Shown: piece after piece, positions 9,141 through 18,679 of the stretch
How the letters are laid out: each line of letters starts with the position of its first letter
How positions within the stretch are numbered: position 1 is the stretch's first letter
NCBI RefSeq assembly: GCF_000614585.1
Contig: NZ_BAKX01000006.1
Coordinates: forward strand, 52,770 to 116,769
Origin: Porphyromonas gingivicanis JCM 15907
GTDB taxonomy: Bacteria; Bacteroidota; Bacteroidia; Bacteroidales; Porphyromonadaceae
DNA length: 64,000 nt
Direction: 5' to 3'
Notes under the pieces: generated by a model
What the model saw: only the letters and a program-made list of their open reading frames with translations
What the model was told of the DNA's origin: nothing
The model's database searches: none
Translations under genes and position numbers: made by a program

Positions 9141-10902
9141 GTTTATCTCCTCCTATCTTCCAATTAGCAGCTCTTTGATATTCATCCCACAGTTTTTTAT
9201 AAAGCCCATTCTGAGCTAAGAGTTCTTGGTGTGTGCCACTTTCGGCTATCTGTCCTCTTTCGACAACAATTATCTTGTCGGCATTCACCACAGTAGAAAG
9301 CCTATGAGCAATCATTAAAGTGGTTTTATTCTTAGCAAGTTCCTTAAAAGAGGCTTGGATAATATGTTCGTTTTCTGGATCAGCAAAGGCGGTAGCTTCA
9401 TCGAGTATAACCAGCTCTGCATCTTTAAGCAAGGCTCTCGCAATGGAAAATCTCTGCGCTTCCCCTCCTGAAAAATAAGTGCCTTTACTGCCATAAAATG
9501 TGTCAAGCCCCTGTTCAAGATTGTCCACAATTTCTTTTGCCCCAGACTGCACCAATACTCTCTGAATATCCTCATCGGAAGCATCTGGTTTTCCCAACAG
9601 TAGGTTGTCGCGCAGAGTCATATTAAAAAGTTTCGAGTTTTGGAATACAAAGGCTACTTTCCTCATTAGGGCATCTTTCTCATACGCCTTAATATTAACC
9701 CCTCCTACGAGTACCTCACCTTCATCGGCATCGTAAAAACGGGAAGCAAGACGGGCAATAGTTGTCTTTCCCCCTCCAGAGGAACCAACTAATGCTACTG
9801 TTTCTCCCCTATTTATGGTAAAAGAAACATTGTCTACTACACGCTCCTCTGCATAGGAAAAAGAGACATTGCGAAACTCCAATCCTCCTTTGACTGTTGT
9901 TTTCACCCCGTATGATAGTTCTTCTCCCCGAAGAGCATCCTCTATTTTATTCAAAGCCAACTCTGCGAAATAAGTAAAATTTTGAAGGGCGGCACTACGC
10001 ATCACAAAGACTCCAAACAAAGGTCCTATCAAAAGATAGATAACACTATTGCCTATAACTTCTCGCACATCTCCCCCTTTCATTATAAGGAGAATACCAA
10101 GGGGTACTAAGAAAAAAGCCGTAGAGCTTACCACAGCTTCGTAGAGCGACATTTTGTTCCTAAAACTCATACTCCACTTCACGACCAAATTCTTCATGTC
10201 AATAATGAGGGCGTATAGGTGTTCAAAACTTTCAACACTTTGAGCAAAAGTTTTAACTACGGGTATTCCTCTCACATATTCTACTGTTTGGGCAGATAGA
10301 TGAGCCAAGCCTTCGTAGTATTCGTCACGTACTTTCTTGTTTTGTTTCGTAGTCATAAATCCCATAAGTACCATGCCAATGAAAAAAGGGATTATACTTA
10401 TTAAACCGAGTTTCCAATCAAAAAGAAAGAGAAAAGAGAGCAATACGAACGGAGTAATTATAGTCATCGCCAAGTCAGGCAGTTGATGTGCCAACATAGT
10501 ATGTGTTTCGGCAGCCCCATCTATAATCGTTTTCCGAAGATATCCACTATCACGATTAAGGAAAAAGCCCAGAGGCTTTCGCATCATCTCTTTGACGCTT
10601 ATTTTGACAATGTTTTGCTCTACCTCGAAAGCAAAAATATGGGATACGATAAGAGCTAAGAAGTATAGTAACAGACCTGCTACAGCAAAAAGAACAGCAG
10701 CAATAACATTCTGACGGATATGATCTACACCCCAGCTACCAATCAGGATAATCGGGCTTATAATCTTATGAATATAAACCATAGGCATAAGGAGCATAAT
10801 ACCCGATGATGCAGAAAAGAGCATCGCTAAATACAGCAAATAGCTCTTCTTTCCTGCATAAGGAAGTAGGCGTCTTAGAACAGATTTTTTCTTTTCTGAC
10901 AT
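9133..10902 (-). CDS. ABC exporter half-transporter (permease-ATPase), first of pair
   Basis: A 589-residue protein with a six-helix membrane domain (about residues 20-310) and a nucleotide-binding domain: Walker A GSSGGGKTT (about 373-381), signature FSGGEAQRFS (about 477), Walker B ILDEATAFADPENE (about 499) and switch His in IAHRLST. The Walker B extension TAFADPENE is, from memory, common in the YbtPQ/IrtAB-like branch of paired exporter-fold transporters, which includes siderophore importers; this would need a tree to confirm. It lies 74 nt downstream of the MMPL gene with no terminator between, and overlaps its partner by 8 nt. Confidence 0.85.
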   Translation of the reverse strand: MSEKKKSVLRRLLPYAGKKSYLLYLAMLFSASSGIMLLMPMVYIHKIISPIILIGSWGVDHIRQNVIAAVLFAVAGLLLYFLALIVSHIFAFEVEQNIVKISVKEMMRKPLGFFLNRDSGYLRKTIIDGAAETHTMLAHQLPDLAMTIITPFVLLSFLFLFDWKLGLISIIPFFIGMVLMGFMTTKQNKKVRDEYYEGLAHLSAQTVEYVRGIPVVKTFAQSVESFEHLYALIIDMKNLVVKWSMSFRNKMSLYEAVVSSTAFFLVPLGILLIMKGGDVREVIGNSVIYLLIGPLFGVFVMRSAALQNFTYFAELALNKIEDALRGEELSYGVKTTVKGGLEFRNVSFSYAEERVVDNVSFTINRGETVALVGSSGGGKTTIARLASRFYDADEGEVLVGGVNIKAYEKDALMRKVAFVFQNSKLFNMTLRDNLLLGKPDASDEDIQRVLVQSGAKEIVDNLEQGLDTFYGSKGTYFSGGEAQRFSIARALLKDAELVILDEATAFADPENEHIIQASFKELAKNKTTLMIAHRLSTVVNADKIIVVERGQIAESGTHQELLAQNGLYKKLWDEYQRAANWKIGGDKHE

Positions 10903-10976
10903 ACGATTTTCTCAATTATGAAATAGATACTATAAAGTTGATCAAGCTATGTACATATAGATAGCATCAAACGAAG

Positions 10977-13331
10977 TTATTCCTTACGAAGTTCTTCTTT
11001 TCCAAAGATTTGAAACTTTCGGAAGAGAAGTGGTGTAATGGTCAAGTCTGCCAACAGTGCAGATAACATAGCTGCTACGGACAAAATCCCCATATGAATG
11101 AAAGAGACCGAGGCTGATATCGTGTAAGCAGCAAAATTGGAAGAGATGATAATACTTGTAAGTACAATAGGAGTACCTACAATACGGAAAGTACGCAAGA
11201 TAGCCCCCTTATAGTTACGCTGTCTATCAAACTCTAAATGCCCATGGTTGATAAAGTGTATCGTATCGTCTACAGCCAATCCCAGTGCCATGGGCATAAT
11301 AGTTGCCGTCATCATATCCAGCGGATAATTCATCCACCCCATAAGCCCACCCACTACAATGGCAGGCATAATATTGGGAATAAGCCCTACAAGCCCAATC
11401 TTTACACTTCCAAAAACAAGCATCATAAGTATCCCTATCACAAATAGAGCTATAAAGAATGAAGCTATCTGACCTCTAACTAAATATTGCATCATCGTTG
11501 TAAACTGGGGCAAAGATCCTACAGGAGAGATTTTTGCCTTGGGAAATAGTTGATGTGCCAGTGTACTGACGTCTTGCATTTCCTTTTCCGCTTCGCCCGA
11601 GTTATAGCCACTTAAATCGACTTTCAATCGTAGGCGACGGTAATCATAATCTATCCAATACTCAGATTCGCTACCTCCAGCTCCCTCATAGAGTAGCATC
11701 TGTTGTGCCACTTCTTCGGCACTCTCAGGGACTTTGTAATATGCCTCATCGTCCGAATGCAGGGTGCGATTTAAATCTTTAAGCGTATTCAATATGCTCG
11801 TAGTACGCTTGGTTAGTGGGTAAGCCTCTACTGCTCGAGTCAATGAGTCGAGTGCCCTCAAGTTGTGGGGATACTTGGCAGCCCCTTCTTCCTGCAAATC
11901 TATCAAGACATCGTACGAATACATAGACCCCAATTCACTCTCTGCGACCTTGAGAATGTCATCTACATACGGTACTGCCCGTCCCATAGTACGCTCCACA
12001 TCGAAGGCCGTTTCAATCTTTGTAAACTGAAAAAGAAGAAAGGCAGTTATAGTCAAAAAAACTATCCATACAATCCGCCTCCATTTAAGGACCGATGTAC
12101 CCCAGCGTTCCAACACACGATCCATCCAAAGACCTTCTTTAGCTTTGCTCTCGGGGTGAGGCTCTTTGTCTTTACCGAAGCTCAACATAATAGGCATCAC
12201 TGTGATGGCAATTAAGAATGTAAGCATCACACTCGTCGAAGTGGTTACCCCTACGAAATGCATCGGTACCATAGGTATGGCTAAAAAGGAAAGCAATGCG
12301 GCAAAAGTGGTCAAAGCACTAAAAAGGACTGGCCAACCCATCTCTCCAATAGCCTCTATTGCAGCCTGCTTTCGATTACCATGGATGAGCATCTGCCGTT
12401 TGAAATAAGAGTGTATATGTATATTGTAAGCCACCGCTATGGCAAAGGCGAGCAACATAGGAATAAGCATCATAGCACTGTCAATAGTCATACCTAAGTA
12501 GCCTACACAGCCGTAAGCCATGACAATAGAACTTGCCGCAGTAATCAAAGGCACAATGACTCCTCGGAAAGTCTGCGTAGCAAAGGCCAGCACTAATATT
12601 GCCAGCAGCATAGCAATACCCATCACGCGAGGCATTTCTTTGTTTACAAACTCCATTTTTCGGTCTGTAAGATAAGGCATACCCGAACCCTTAGGATGAA
12701 GAGTAGCGTACTCTGGTTTGGTAATGATACGTTCTAACTCTGCTCCTGTACTCATAGCAGGCGAAATGCTTCCCTGAGCTTTCCAAATAGAATCTTCGGG
12801 AAAGGGTCTAAGTTTCAATAAGATCCATGTTTGTCTACTATCTTTTGAGACCAAACGATTGGCTATGTAGGGCTTCGTGAAAGCCTTCCGCTTAATCTCC
12901 TCTAAAGCCTCTCTTTCATCGGGTATATCTTCAGGTACAATTTGCTCTATAACAATGCCCTCTTCATTACCAACCATAAACTCAATATCGGTAAGCGATG
13001 TGATTTTTTCTGCATACGCCATGCTGTCAAGCATTTCATTAGAGAGCCTACGAAGTAGTTCCAAATTGGGCTGAGTAAATATGTTATCGCAAGTTGTGAG
13101 CACTGCAGCATAGTTATCATTCCCAAAAATCTCTTTGAACTGTTCTGTCTGCAACAACATGGGGTCATCCTCAAGGAAGTAATCATTCCATGAAGTACTG
13201 ATGTTCATGCGCTTGAGTCCAGCCAAACCTACGGCTAAAACAAGTATAAAGGCAAGCAAAACCCACCATCGGTGGCGAATAATAGAGGTTCCACAACGGA
13301 GGAACCATTGGTTAATTCGTTCTATTTTCAT
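10977..13331 (-). CDS. MMPL/RND-family inner-membrane exporter
   Basis: A 784-residue protein with the RND layout: helix 1 at about 20-40 (RHRWWVLLAFILVLAVGLAG), a large periplasmic loop, helices 2-6 at about 235-385, helix 7 near 420-440, a second periplasmic loop, and helices 8-12 at about 640-775. The second bundle carries the hallmark GLAVDDTIHFINHG in which paired Asp residues serve proton relay in this family. Unlike the tripartite AcrB type (over 1000 residues), this size fits MMPL/HpnN-like proteins that move lipids, hopanoids or pigments to the periplasm or outer membrane, usually with LolA-like carriers, and such a carrier is encoded in the same locus. It follows the tetR gene but is separated from it by a terminator, so it should have its own promoter. 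Confidence 0.85.
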   Translation of the reverse strand: MKIERINQWFLRCGTSIIRHRWWVLLAFILVLAVGLAGLKRMNISTSWNDYFLEDDPMLLQTEQFKEIFGNDNYAAVLTTCDNIFTQPNLELLRRLSNEMLDSMAYAEKITSLTDIEFMVGNEEGIVIEQIVPEDIPDEREALEEIKRKAFTKPYIANRLVSKDSRQTWILLKLRPFPEDSIWKAQGSISPAMSTGAELERIITKPEYATLHPKGSGMPYLTDRKMEFVNKEMPRVMGIAMLLAILVLAFATQTFRGVIVPLITAASSIVMAYGCVGYLGMTIDSAMMLIPMLLAFAIAVAYNIHIHSYFKRQMLIHGNRKQAAIEAIGEMGWPVLFSALTTFAALLSFLAIPMVPMHFVGVTTSTSVMLTFLIAITVMPIMLSFGKDKEPHPESKAKEGLWMDRVLERWGTSVLKWRRIVWIVFLTITAFLLFQFTKIETAFDVERTMGRAVPYVDDILKVAESELGSMYSYDVLIDLQEEGAAKYPHNLRALDSLTRAVEAYPLTKRTTSILNTLKDLNRTLHSDDEAYYKVPESAEEVAQQMLLYEGAGGSESEYWIDYDYRRLRLKVDLSGYNSGEAEKEMQDVSTLAHQLFPKAKISPVGSLPQFTTMMQYLVRGQIASFFIALFVIGILMMLVFGSVKIGLVGLIPNIMPAIVVGGLMGWMNYPLDMMTATIMPMALGLAVDDTIHFINHGHLEFDRQRNYKGAILRTFRIVGTPIVLTSIIISSNFAAYTISASVSFIHMGILSVAAMLSALLADLTITPLLFRKFQIFGKEELRKE

Positions 13332-13414
13332 CTTATATTTACACTTAAGTTTTTATTCTAATCTATACACCGCGATAAGAGCTTCGAGGCAAAAGAGAAC
13401 AAAATGCAGTTTTG

Positions 13415-13455
13415 TTCTTAAAAAGAAGCGAGCCACCCTATTCGGATGGCCCGCT
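13415..13455 (-). terminator. Terminator between tetR-type gene and MMPL gene
   Basis: AGCGAGCCACCC (13427-13438) pairs imperfectly with GGATGGCCCGCT (13444-13455); on the minus strand it is followed by TTCTTTTTA. It ends transcription from the upstream TetR-family gene. Confidence 0.75.
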
Positions 13456-13511
13456 CTGTCTACTAACTGTACTGGCTTACGAAGCTATATCTTGTACTAA
13501 ACCTCATTTTA

Positions 13512-14174
13512 TCAATCTCTTTTCAAAAGAAGCGTTTTTGAGAAAGGGGTCGAAACTTTATCTCGTCGCATCAATTTCTCCCATCCTCCTGTACTAAAAC
13601 GTATATACTCGCCTACAAAACACTCCATCTCTTGCATCGAAAGCTCCTCATATTGTATGATTTCCTTTACCATATTGACCCAAATAGACGAAGCAAAATG
13701 GATAAAGAAAGGGGAGATATTAATGTTAAGTTCAGGATAATGCTCCTTCATCTGCTTCATATACTCTATGCCTGTAGCTGTGCCTTTGTCGATCCATTCA
13801 TCCATAAATCCCGAAAATTTAGGACTTTGCGAGGCAGATAGTAGTAGCTTTAGTTCCTGCCGGTAAAAAGCAACAATCTCTAAACTATCTTTCAACCATT
13901 TCCCATAAATCTCCTCCGAGGTAAAAACATCCATCGTTAGGTACTCAGAGTCAATATGTCTGTACAGCATTCTATCCATTGCCTCAAGAAGGGGAGAAAG
14001 CACCTCTGCGAGTAAGCTATCTTTATTGTCGTAATAGTTATATATATTACTCAATCCGACACCCGATATTTGGGAGATTTCACGCATAGAAACAGCCTTA
14101 TAACCTTTTTTGAAAAAGGCTCCACGAGCGGTTTCTAACAATAGCTGACGTGTATAATCCTTTACTGCCTGCAT
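13512..14174 (-). CDS. TetR/AcrR-family transcriptional regulator
   Basis: A 220-residue protein. Residues 5-60 form a TetR helix-turn-helix: TRQLLLETARGAFFKKGYKA, then SMREISQISGVGLSNIYNYY, where the recognition helix and the aromatic pair before DNKDSLL match the family. The remainder is all-helical and divergent, as usual for the ligand-binding and dimer domain. Such regulators usually repress an adjacent exporter and release DNA on binding the exporter's substrate. Here the adjacent downstream unit is the MMPL/ABC/LolA-like locus, so control of that locus is the likely role (inference). A terminator separates the two, implying that the exporter has a separate promoter that could hold the operator. 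Confidence 0.88.
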   Translation of the reverse strand: MQAVKDYTRQLLLETARGAFFKKGYKAVSMREISQISGVGLSNIYNYYDNKDSLLAEVLSPLLEAMDRMLYRHIDSEYLTMDVFTSEEIYGKWLKDSLEIVAFYRQELKLLLSASQSPKFSGFMDEWIDKGTATGIEYMKQMKEHYPELNINISPFFIHFASSIWVNMVKEIIQYEELSMQEMECFVGEYIRFSTGGWEKLMRRDKVSTPFSKTLLLKRD

Positions 14175-14498
14175 TAGATTGGGAAAAGGTTACTTCCTTT
14201 GGGATGCAAAGTTCGTTACATTCACAAATTGAAACAATACCTTAAAATAGTGATTTTTCAATAACACTTATCAGAAGCTATCTCACGAGAAAGAAAAAGT
14301 TCTCTGTGATAAACATCTTGCAAGACTTTATAGAAAACTAAAAATGTAAGATGCTAATAATAAAGGAGAAGAGTATACTCTCATATATGTAACAGAGTCT
14401 GAACATCGACAATAATAGGATGAATACGGTAGTGAACAAGGGTCTCCAATCAGATACCTGTAACACTACCCTAATAGTGTTATTACAGTGGAACTTGA

Positions 14499-14583
14499 AA
14501 AGGGTTAAAGGTTTCTCTCAAAAGGTTCGTAGGTTTCGGCAGTTTACACAGATACTTTTCTGTGTAACCATTATCCCTTTCAA
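14499..14583 (+). repeat. Dispersed palindromic element, copy 2
   Basis: Ends are AAAGGGTTAAAGGTT and AACCATTATCCCTTT, near inverted repeats of each other. The interior contains the hairpin ACACAGATACTTTTCTGTGT. It aligns with 4399-4482 over its full length, roughly four bases in five identical. It occupies part of the 628-nt gap between the divergent tetR-type gene and pyrB (14175-14802). Confidence 0.72.
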
Positions 14584-14682
14584 TCATACACATAGTAGTA
14601 ACCTAAAGAGAGTGTGAAAAGCTTCTCTTGCCAACGCCTCTATCGCCCGCAATATCCTTTATGTATATTAACCTATTCTCAT

Positions 14683-14690
14683 TATCTTTG
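14683..14690 (+). promoter_or_regulatory. Candidate -7 element of the pyrB promoter
   Basis: TATCTTTG matches TAnnTTTG. The -33 position holds TTTATG rather than a clear TTG, so the call is moderate. It would give a leader of about 110 nt before pyrB. Confidence 0.45.
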
Positions 14691-14693
14691 TCG

Positions 14694-14777
14694 TGGAGTG
14701 CAGTGTACTTTTATGATAAAGCTACAAGGATGTACTTGCACGGCCTCATGGGTCTCGGCTTTTTTACAATGCACTCC
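14694..14777 (+). promoter_or_regulatory. pyrB leader with two competing stems
   Basis: GGAGTGCAGTGTA (14695-14707) can pair with TACAATGCACTCC (14765-14777), 12 of 13 positions. The same 5' arm can instead pair with GTACTTGCAC (14732-14741). A run of six T lies at 14760-14765. The two folds exclude each other, as in an attenuator or protein-controlled leader, but no good intrinsic terminator stem precedes the T-run. Confidence 0.4.
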
Positions 14778-14802
14778 CAAACTAAAAGTCTTCTAAATAA
14801 AG

Positions 14803-15717
14803 ATGAGAAATTTAGTATCCATCAGTCAGTGTACTCCTGAGGATATACTCCGTATCCTTGACAGAGCCACTTTTTTCGAACGCAATCCCAACCGAAATTT
14901 CTTAGAAAAAAATGTAATTGCAACGCTCTTTTTTGAGCCTTCGACCCGTACTCGCCTCAGCTTTGAGACTGCTGTATGTCGTCTTGGGGGCAAGGTTATC
15001 GGTTTTTCCGATGCTGCCACTTCCAGCTCCACTAAAGGAGAGACGCTCAAAGATACCATACGCATCGTATCGAACTATGCAGATGCTATCGTGATGCGCC
15101 ATTTCTTGGAAGGAGCAGCCCAATATGCTACCGAAGTTACCGACAAGCCTATTATCAATGCAGGCGATGGCTCCAATCAGCACCCTACACAAACCCTTTT
15201 AGACCTCTACTCTATACGACAAACGCAAGGCAGTCTTGAGAAAAAGACCATCGTAATGGTAGGCGACCTAAAGTATGGGCGCACCATTCACTCTCTTATA
15301 GAGGGCATGAGTCCCTTCTCGCCCCATTTCATTTTTGTTGCCCCTCCCGAACTCGCCTTACCCGAAGAGTATCGTTCCTACTGCACACACCACAACATAC
15401 CTTTCGAAGAGGTTACAGAGTTTACTCCCGAAGTAGTTGCCCAAGCAGACATACTCTATATGACACGAGTACAGAGGGAGCGTTTCTCCGACATCGAAGA
15501 GTACGAAAGAGTAAAAAATATCTATATACTTGACAATCCGATGCTTCGCAAGGCTAAAGATAACCTGCGCATACTACACCCACTACCTCGAGTGCACGAA
15601 ATAGCCCAAGAGGTAGACCATCACCCCTCAGCTTACTACTTCCAGCAGGCATTAAATGGGCTCTTCGTGCGCCAATCTATCTTGTGCGAGGTATTAAACA
15701 TAGATGTAACAGCCTAA
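14803..15717 (+). CDS. pyrB: Aspartate carbamoyltransferase, catalytic subunit
   Basis: A 304-residue cytosolic enzyme that joins carbamoyl phosphate to aspartate, the committed step of pyrimidine synthesis. The carbamoyl-phosphate loop [13 protein letters not shown] is at about 46-58, the second phosphate-binding region with HPTQTLLDL at about 130, and the aspartate-binding MTRVQRERF near 230; all expected residues are there. Length and start fit the family. It is followed 13 nt later by pyrI, so the enzyme is the class B type with catalytic trimers and regulatory dimers. A structured leader upstream may control the pair. Confidence 0.97.
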   Translation: MRNLVSISQCTPEDILRILDRATFFERNPNRNFLEKNVIATLFFEPSTRTRLSFETAVCRLGGKVIGFSDAATSSSTKGETLKDTIRIVSNYADAIVMRHFLEGAAQYATEVTDKPIINAGDGSNQHPTQTLLDLYSIRQTQGSLEKKTIVMVGDLKYGRTIHSLIEGMSPFSPHFIFVAPPELALPEEYRSYCTHHNIPFEEVTEFTPEVVAQADILYMTRVQRERFSDIEEYERVKNIYILDNPMLRKAKDNLRILHPLPRVHEIAQEVDHHPSAYYFQQALNGLFVRQSILCEVLNIDVTA

Positions 15718-15730
15718 AACGCTTACCCCT

Positions 15731-16209
15731 ATGAAAGAAAACCCTACAAAGCAAAACTTCGAACTATGCCCGTGGCAACGATATGCAACGGCACTGTTAT
15801 CGACCATATCCCCTCGTCCAAGCTATTCAAAGTAGCCTCTCTTCTGCACTTAGAAGAGGCTTCTCAACCCATTACAATTGGGAACAACTTTCATAGCAAA
15901 TTGCTCGGGCGCAAAGGGATTATCAAAATTTCAGACCAGTTTGTTTCTGATGACATCCTCAACCGAATAGCTTTGGTAGCCCCCAATGTACACCTTAATA
16001 TTATACGCAACTACAAAGTAGTAGAAAAGAGGTGTGTGCAGCTACCAGAAGAAATTGTGGGGATAGTGCGCTGCACCAACCCCAAGTGTATTACTAACCA
16101 TGAGCCTATGGCGACAAGGTTTAGGAGCTCAAGTCATAACGAGGAGAGTACCATAGTATGCTCCTACTGTGGGCGAAAGATTAAAAGCGAACAGATAGAA
16201 TTACTATGA
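15731..16209 (+). CDS. pyrI: Aspartate carbamoyltransferase regulatory subunit
   Basis: The allosteric subunit that binds CTP/ATP in its N-terminal domain and zinc in its C-terminal domain. The core NGTVIDHIPSSKLFKVASLL matches PyrI. The zinc site is complete: two cysteines in CTNPKC and two in CSYC. Two starts are possible. An ATG at 15766 is already in frame. The ATG at 15731 (MKENPTKQNFEL...) gives a more typical N-terminus but needs one missing base at about 15765 (CTATG to CTTATG), and in view of the other breaks I prefer it; the protein is then about 159 residues. The stop overlaps the flavin reductase start by 4 nt. Confidence 0.93.
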
Positions 16210-16793
16210 AACAGCACTGGAAACCAGGTACTATGATTAGCCCGCTACCTGCACTTATCGTAACTTGTGCAGATGGCAAGGGGCATAGCAATCTCTTCAC
16301 CGCATCATGGACAGGCATCGTATGTAGTGAACCTGCTATGTGTTACGTAAGCATTCGCCCAGAGCGACACTCGCATGGTATCATAAAAGAGAGTATGGAG
16401 TTTGCTCTTAACTTAACCACCATAGATATGGCCAAAGCAACAGATTGGGTGGGAGTGGTAAGTGGTAAGAGAGAGGATAAGTGGAAAGGGTCTGGACTAA
16501 CCCCTATACCAGCCAAAATAATTCAAGCTCCTCTCATAGCAGAGAGCCCCATCAGTTTAGAGTGCCGAGTACGCTCTATACAATCTTTGGGAAGTCATGA
16601 TATGTTTTTGGCAGAGATTGTCAATGTAGTGGTCGAAGATAGTTACCTCAATCCCGAAACGGGGAAGCTCGATTTGTCCCGTGCTGGTCTACTCTCCTAC
16701 GCCCATGGGGAGTACTTTGGTTTAGGAGAGTTTATAGGATATTTCGGCTGGTCTGTGAAAAAGGGAGACAAACCCATCCAACAACGTAAATAA
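16206..16793 (+). CDS. Flavin reductase family protein (FMN-binding split barrel)
   Basis: A 195-residue cytosolic protein. The N-terminal part (MISPLPALIVTCADGKGHSNLFTASWTG) followed by CYVSIRPERHSHGIIKES and FALNLTTIDM is the FMN-binding split-barrel core of the flavin reductase/NADH:FMN family, which often has small stand-alone members in anaerobes. The substrate is unknown. It overlaps pyrI by 4 nt and precedes mltG by 16 nt, so it belongs to the pyr transcript by position, although no pathway link is known. Confidence 0.85.
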   Translation: MKQHWKPGTMISPLPALIVTCADGKGHSNLFTASWTGIVCSEPAMCYVSIRPERHSHGIIKESMEFALNLTTIDMAKATDWVGVVSGKREDKWKGSGLTPIPAKIIQAPLIAESPISLECRVRSIQSLGSHDMFLAEIVNVVVEDSYLNPETGKLDLSRAGLLSYAHGEYFGLGEFIGYFGWSVKKGDKPIQQRK

Positions 16794-16809
16794 AGGTTAC
16801 TGAAGAGAG

Positions 16810-17928
16810 ATGAAAAAGAAACGTAGCAACTACTACACACCTCAGTGGAACTTCTCGAACAAGAAGAGAAAAAAGAAGAAGCAAAAAGGCTCTTTGAAAA
16901 GATTCTTGCTACTCTTGTTACTTTTACTACTATGTGGTGCAGGCAGTGCCCTTTACCTGTTGCTCCGTCCTGCAGGAATTGCCTCAAAAGATGCCTATAT
17001 CTACATTACAGATACGACCTCTTTAGAACGTATTTTTGAGCAGGTAGAAAAGGGGGTAGTCATTAGAAATCCTCGCATATTTAGACACGTTGCTCGACTT
17101 TCTCACATAGAAGAGGGTATCAGACCTGGGAAGTATAAGCTCTCTCCATCACAGAATATGCTCCAAATCATCAGTGAGATAAAGTATGGAGAGCAAACAC
17201 CTGTGCGTGTACAACTCAAGAATGCTCGCACACAACAAGAACTTATCTTAGCTCTCACCGAAAACCTTCAGATAACCCCCACCGAACTTTCCGAACGACT
17301 CGAGGATCCTACTTTCTGTGCCACTATGGGGTTTGACACAATAACTATACGTGCGATCTTCACTCCCAGTATCTCCTCCTCTACAATAGATAAAGAGAGG
17401 GCTCTCTACTGGAATACCTCTGCCGACTCTCTTATTGCCTATTTCAAGAAAAGATACGATGCTTTTTGGACACCCGAACGTAAGAAGAAAGCCCAACAAG
17501 AGGGATTCACTCCTGTTGAAATTATTACCATAGCCTCTATTGTACAAGAAGAGTCGAACAAAGAAGAGGAGCACCCCATCATTGCAGGACTTTATATTAA
17601 CCGTTTGCGCAAGGGCATAAAGTTACAAGCTGACCCTACAGCACGTTATGCCGTGGGAAACTTCACTGTAAAACGTATTGGAAAAACGCACATCCGCTTC
17701 GATTCTCCCTACAATACATACAGAGTAGAGGGACTTCCTCCCGGCCCCATCTGTTATCCACGTGAGAGTACCATAGAGAGTGTACTCAACTATACCAAGC
17801 ATAACTATATATTTATGTGTGCTAAGGCTGATTTCTCAGGATTTCATGCCTTTGCCTCTACCTTCGAAGAGCACTTAAAGAATGCTCGCCTCTACCAAAA
17901 AGAACTTGATAGAAAGAATATCCGATGA
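16810..17928 (+). CDS. mltG: Endolytic murein transglycosylase MltG
   Basis: A 372-residue membrane-anchored enzyme that cuts nascent peptidoglycan strands in the periplasm and so sets glycan length. A very basic N-terminus (residues 1-30) precedes one transmembrane helix (about 33-57, leucine-rich). The catalytic domain has IITIASIVQEES, in which the family's catalytic glutamate region lies, then LYINRLRKGIKLQADPT and the ending YNTYRVEGLPPGPICYP, all diagnostic of the YceG/MltG fold. The LysM-like subdomain lies in between. The stop overlaps the tcdA-like gene by 4 nt. Confidence 0.93.
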   Translation: MKKKRSNYYTPQWNFSNKKRKKKKQKGSLKRFLLLLLLLLLCGAGSALYLLLRPAGIASKDAYIYITDTTSLERIFEQVEKGVVIRNPRIFRHVARLSHIEEGIRPGKYKLSPSQNMLQIISEIKYGEQTPVRVQLKNARTQQELILALTENLQITPTELSERLEDPTFCATMGFDTITIRAIFTPSISSSTIDKERALYWNTSADSLIAYFKKRYDAFWTPERKKKAQQEGFTPVEIITIASIVQEESNKEEEHPIIAGLYINRLRKGIKLQADPTARYAVGNFTVKRIGKTHIRFDSPYNTYRVEGLPPGPICYPRESTIESVLNYTKHNYIFMCAKADFSGFHAFASTFEEHLKNARLYQKELDRKNIR

Positions 17929-18677
17929 CCTCAAAAGTCCCTACTCCCTCCTATCCTTTCGAGGAGATGCAGAGCCGTACACGTCTACTGGTAGGCGATA
18001 GGGGTATAGAGCATTTCCAACAGGCACACATACTTTTAGTGGGTGCAGGCGGAGTAGGAGGAGCCGTAGCACATATGTTAGTGCGAGCAGGTATCGGAGC
18101 GCTGACCATAGTAGACGGAGACAAAGTTGCTACAAGTAATCTGAACCGGCAGATGGTCTCCTATCAGGACACTGTGGGGATGTACAAGACTGAGGCCTTA
18201 GGACAAGAACTTCTCCGAATCAATCCCGAACTCAACTTGACGCTACGCACTACCTATTTAGAGGTGCAAGATATTGCTCCACTCTTTAGCACAACAACTT
18301 ATTCTTTCGTGGCAGACGCTATTGACACCTTAGCACCCAAGACGGAGCTAATAGCCTACTGCTATGAACATGGTATCCCTCTGATTTCGTCCATGGGAGC
18401 AGGGGCAAAAATAGACCCAACAGCCCTACGAATTGCCGATATCGGTCAGACGCATACTTGCTCTTTAGCCAAGGCTGTACGCAAAAATCTCCGTGCAAGA
18501 GGTATTAGGAAAGGTATTCCCGTAGTCTTTTCGTCCGAGATTGCTTTAGAAGAGGCTATAATAGGCTCTTCGACAGACAAAGGGAAACGCTCCACCGTAG
18601 GCACGATTTCCTATCTCCCCAATCTATTTGGAGGTTTTATGGCAGGCTATATACTCAGAAGTTTATCGGGTTTATAA
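17925..18677 (+). CDS. tcdA: tRNA threonylcarbamoyladenosine dehydratase, TcdA/ThiF-like
   Basis: A 250-residue E1-like enzyme. The nucleotide-binding loop [17 protein letters not shown] is at about 40-56, then [15 protein letters not shown], whose Asp and Arg contact ATP, and [18 protein letters not shown]. Lack of a second catalytic domain and of the MoeB rhodanese part, and the match along [20 protein letters not shown], favour TcdA (CsdL/YgdL), which cyclises t6A37 of ANN-decoding tRNAs to ct6A using ATP. A Sua5/YciO-like gene three genes on could relate to the t6A precursor. A general ThiF-family activase is the alternative. Confidence 0.85.
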   Translation: MTSKVPTPSYPFEEMQSRTRLLVGDRGIEHFQQAHILLVGAGGVGGAVAHMLVRAGIGALTIVDGDKVATSNLNRQMVSYQDTVGMYKTEALGQELLRINPELNLTLRTTYLEVQDIAPLFSTTTYSFVADAIDTLAPKTELIAYCYEHGIPLISSMGAGAKIDPTALRIADIGQTHTCSLAKAVRKNLRARGIRKGIPVVFSSEIALEEAIIGSSTDKGKRSTVGTISYLPNLFGGFMAGYILRSLSGL

Positions 18678-18679
18678 AG

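Noticed and set aside
7416..10902. Calling the ABC pair a siderophore importer
   Set aside because: The TAFADPENE extension is suggestive, but the neighbours are lipid-export genes and no siderophore or TonB-receptor gene is present; kept as an alternative only.
14420..14840. Short plus-strand frames between tetR and pyrB
   Set aside because: They cover the palindromic element and the pyrB leader and have no family features.
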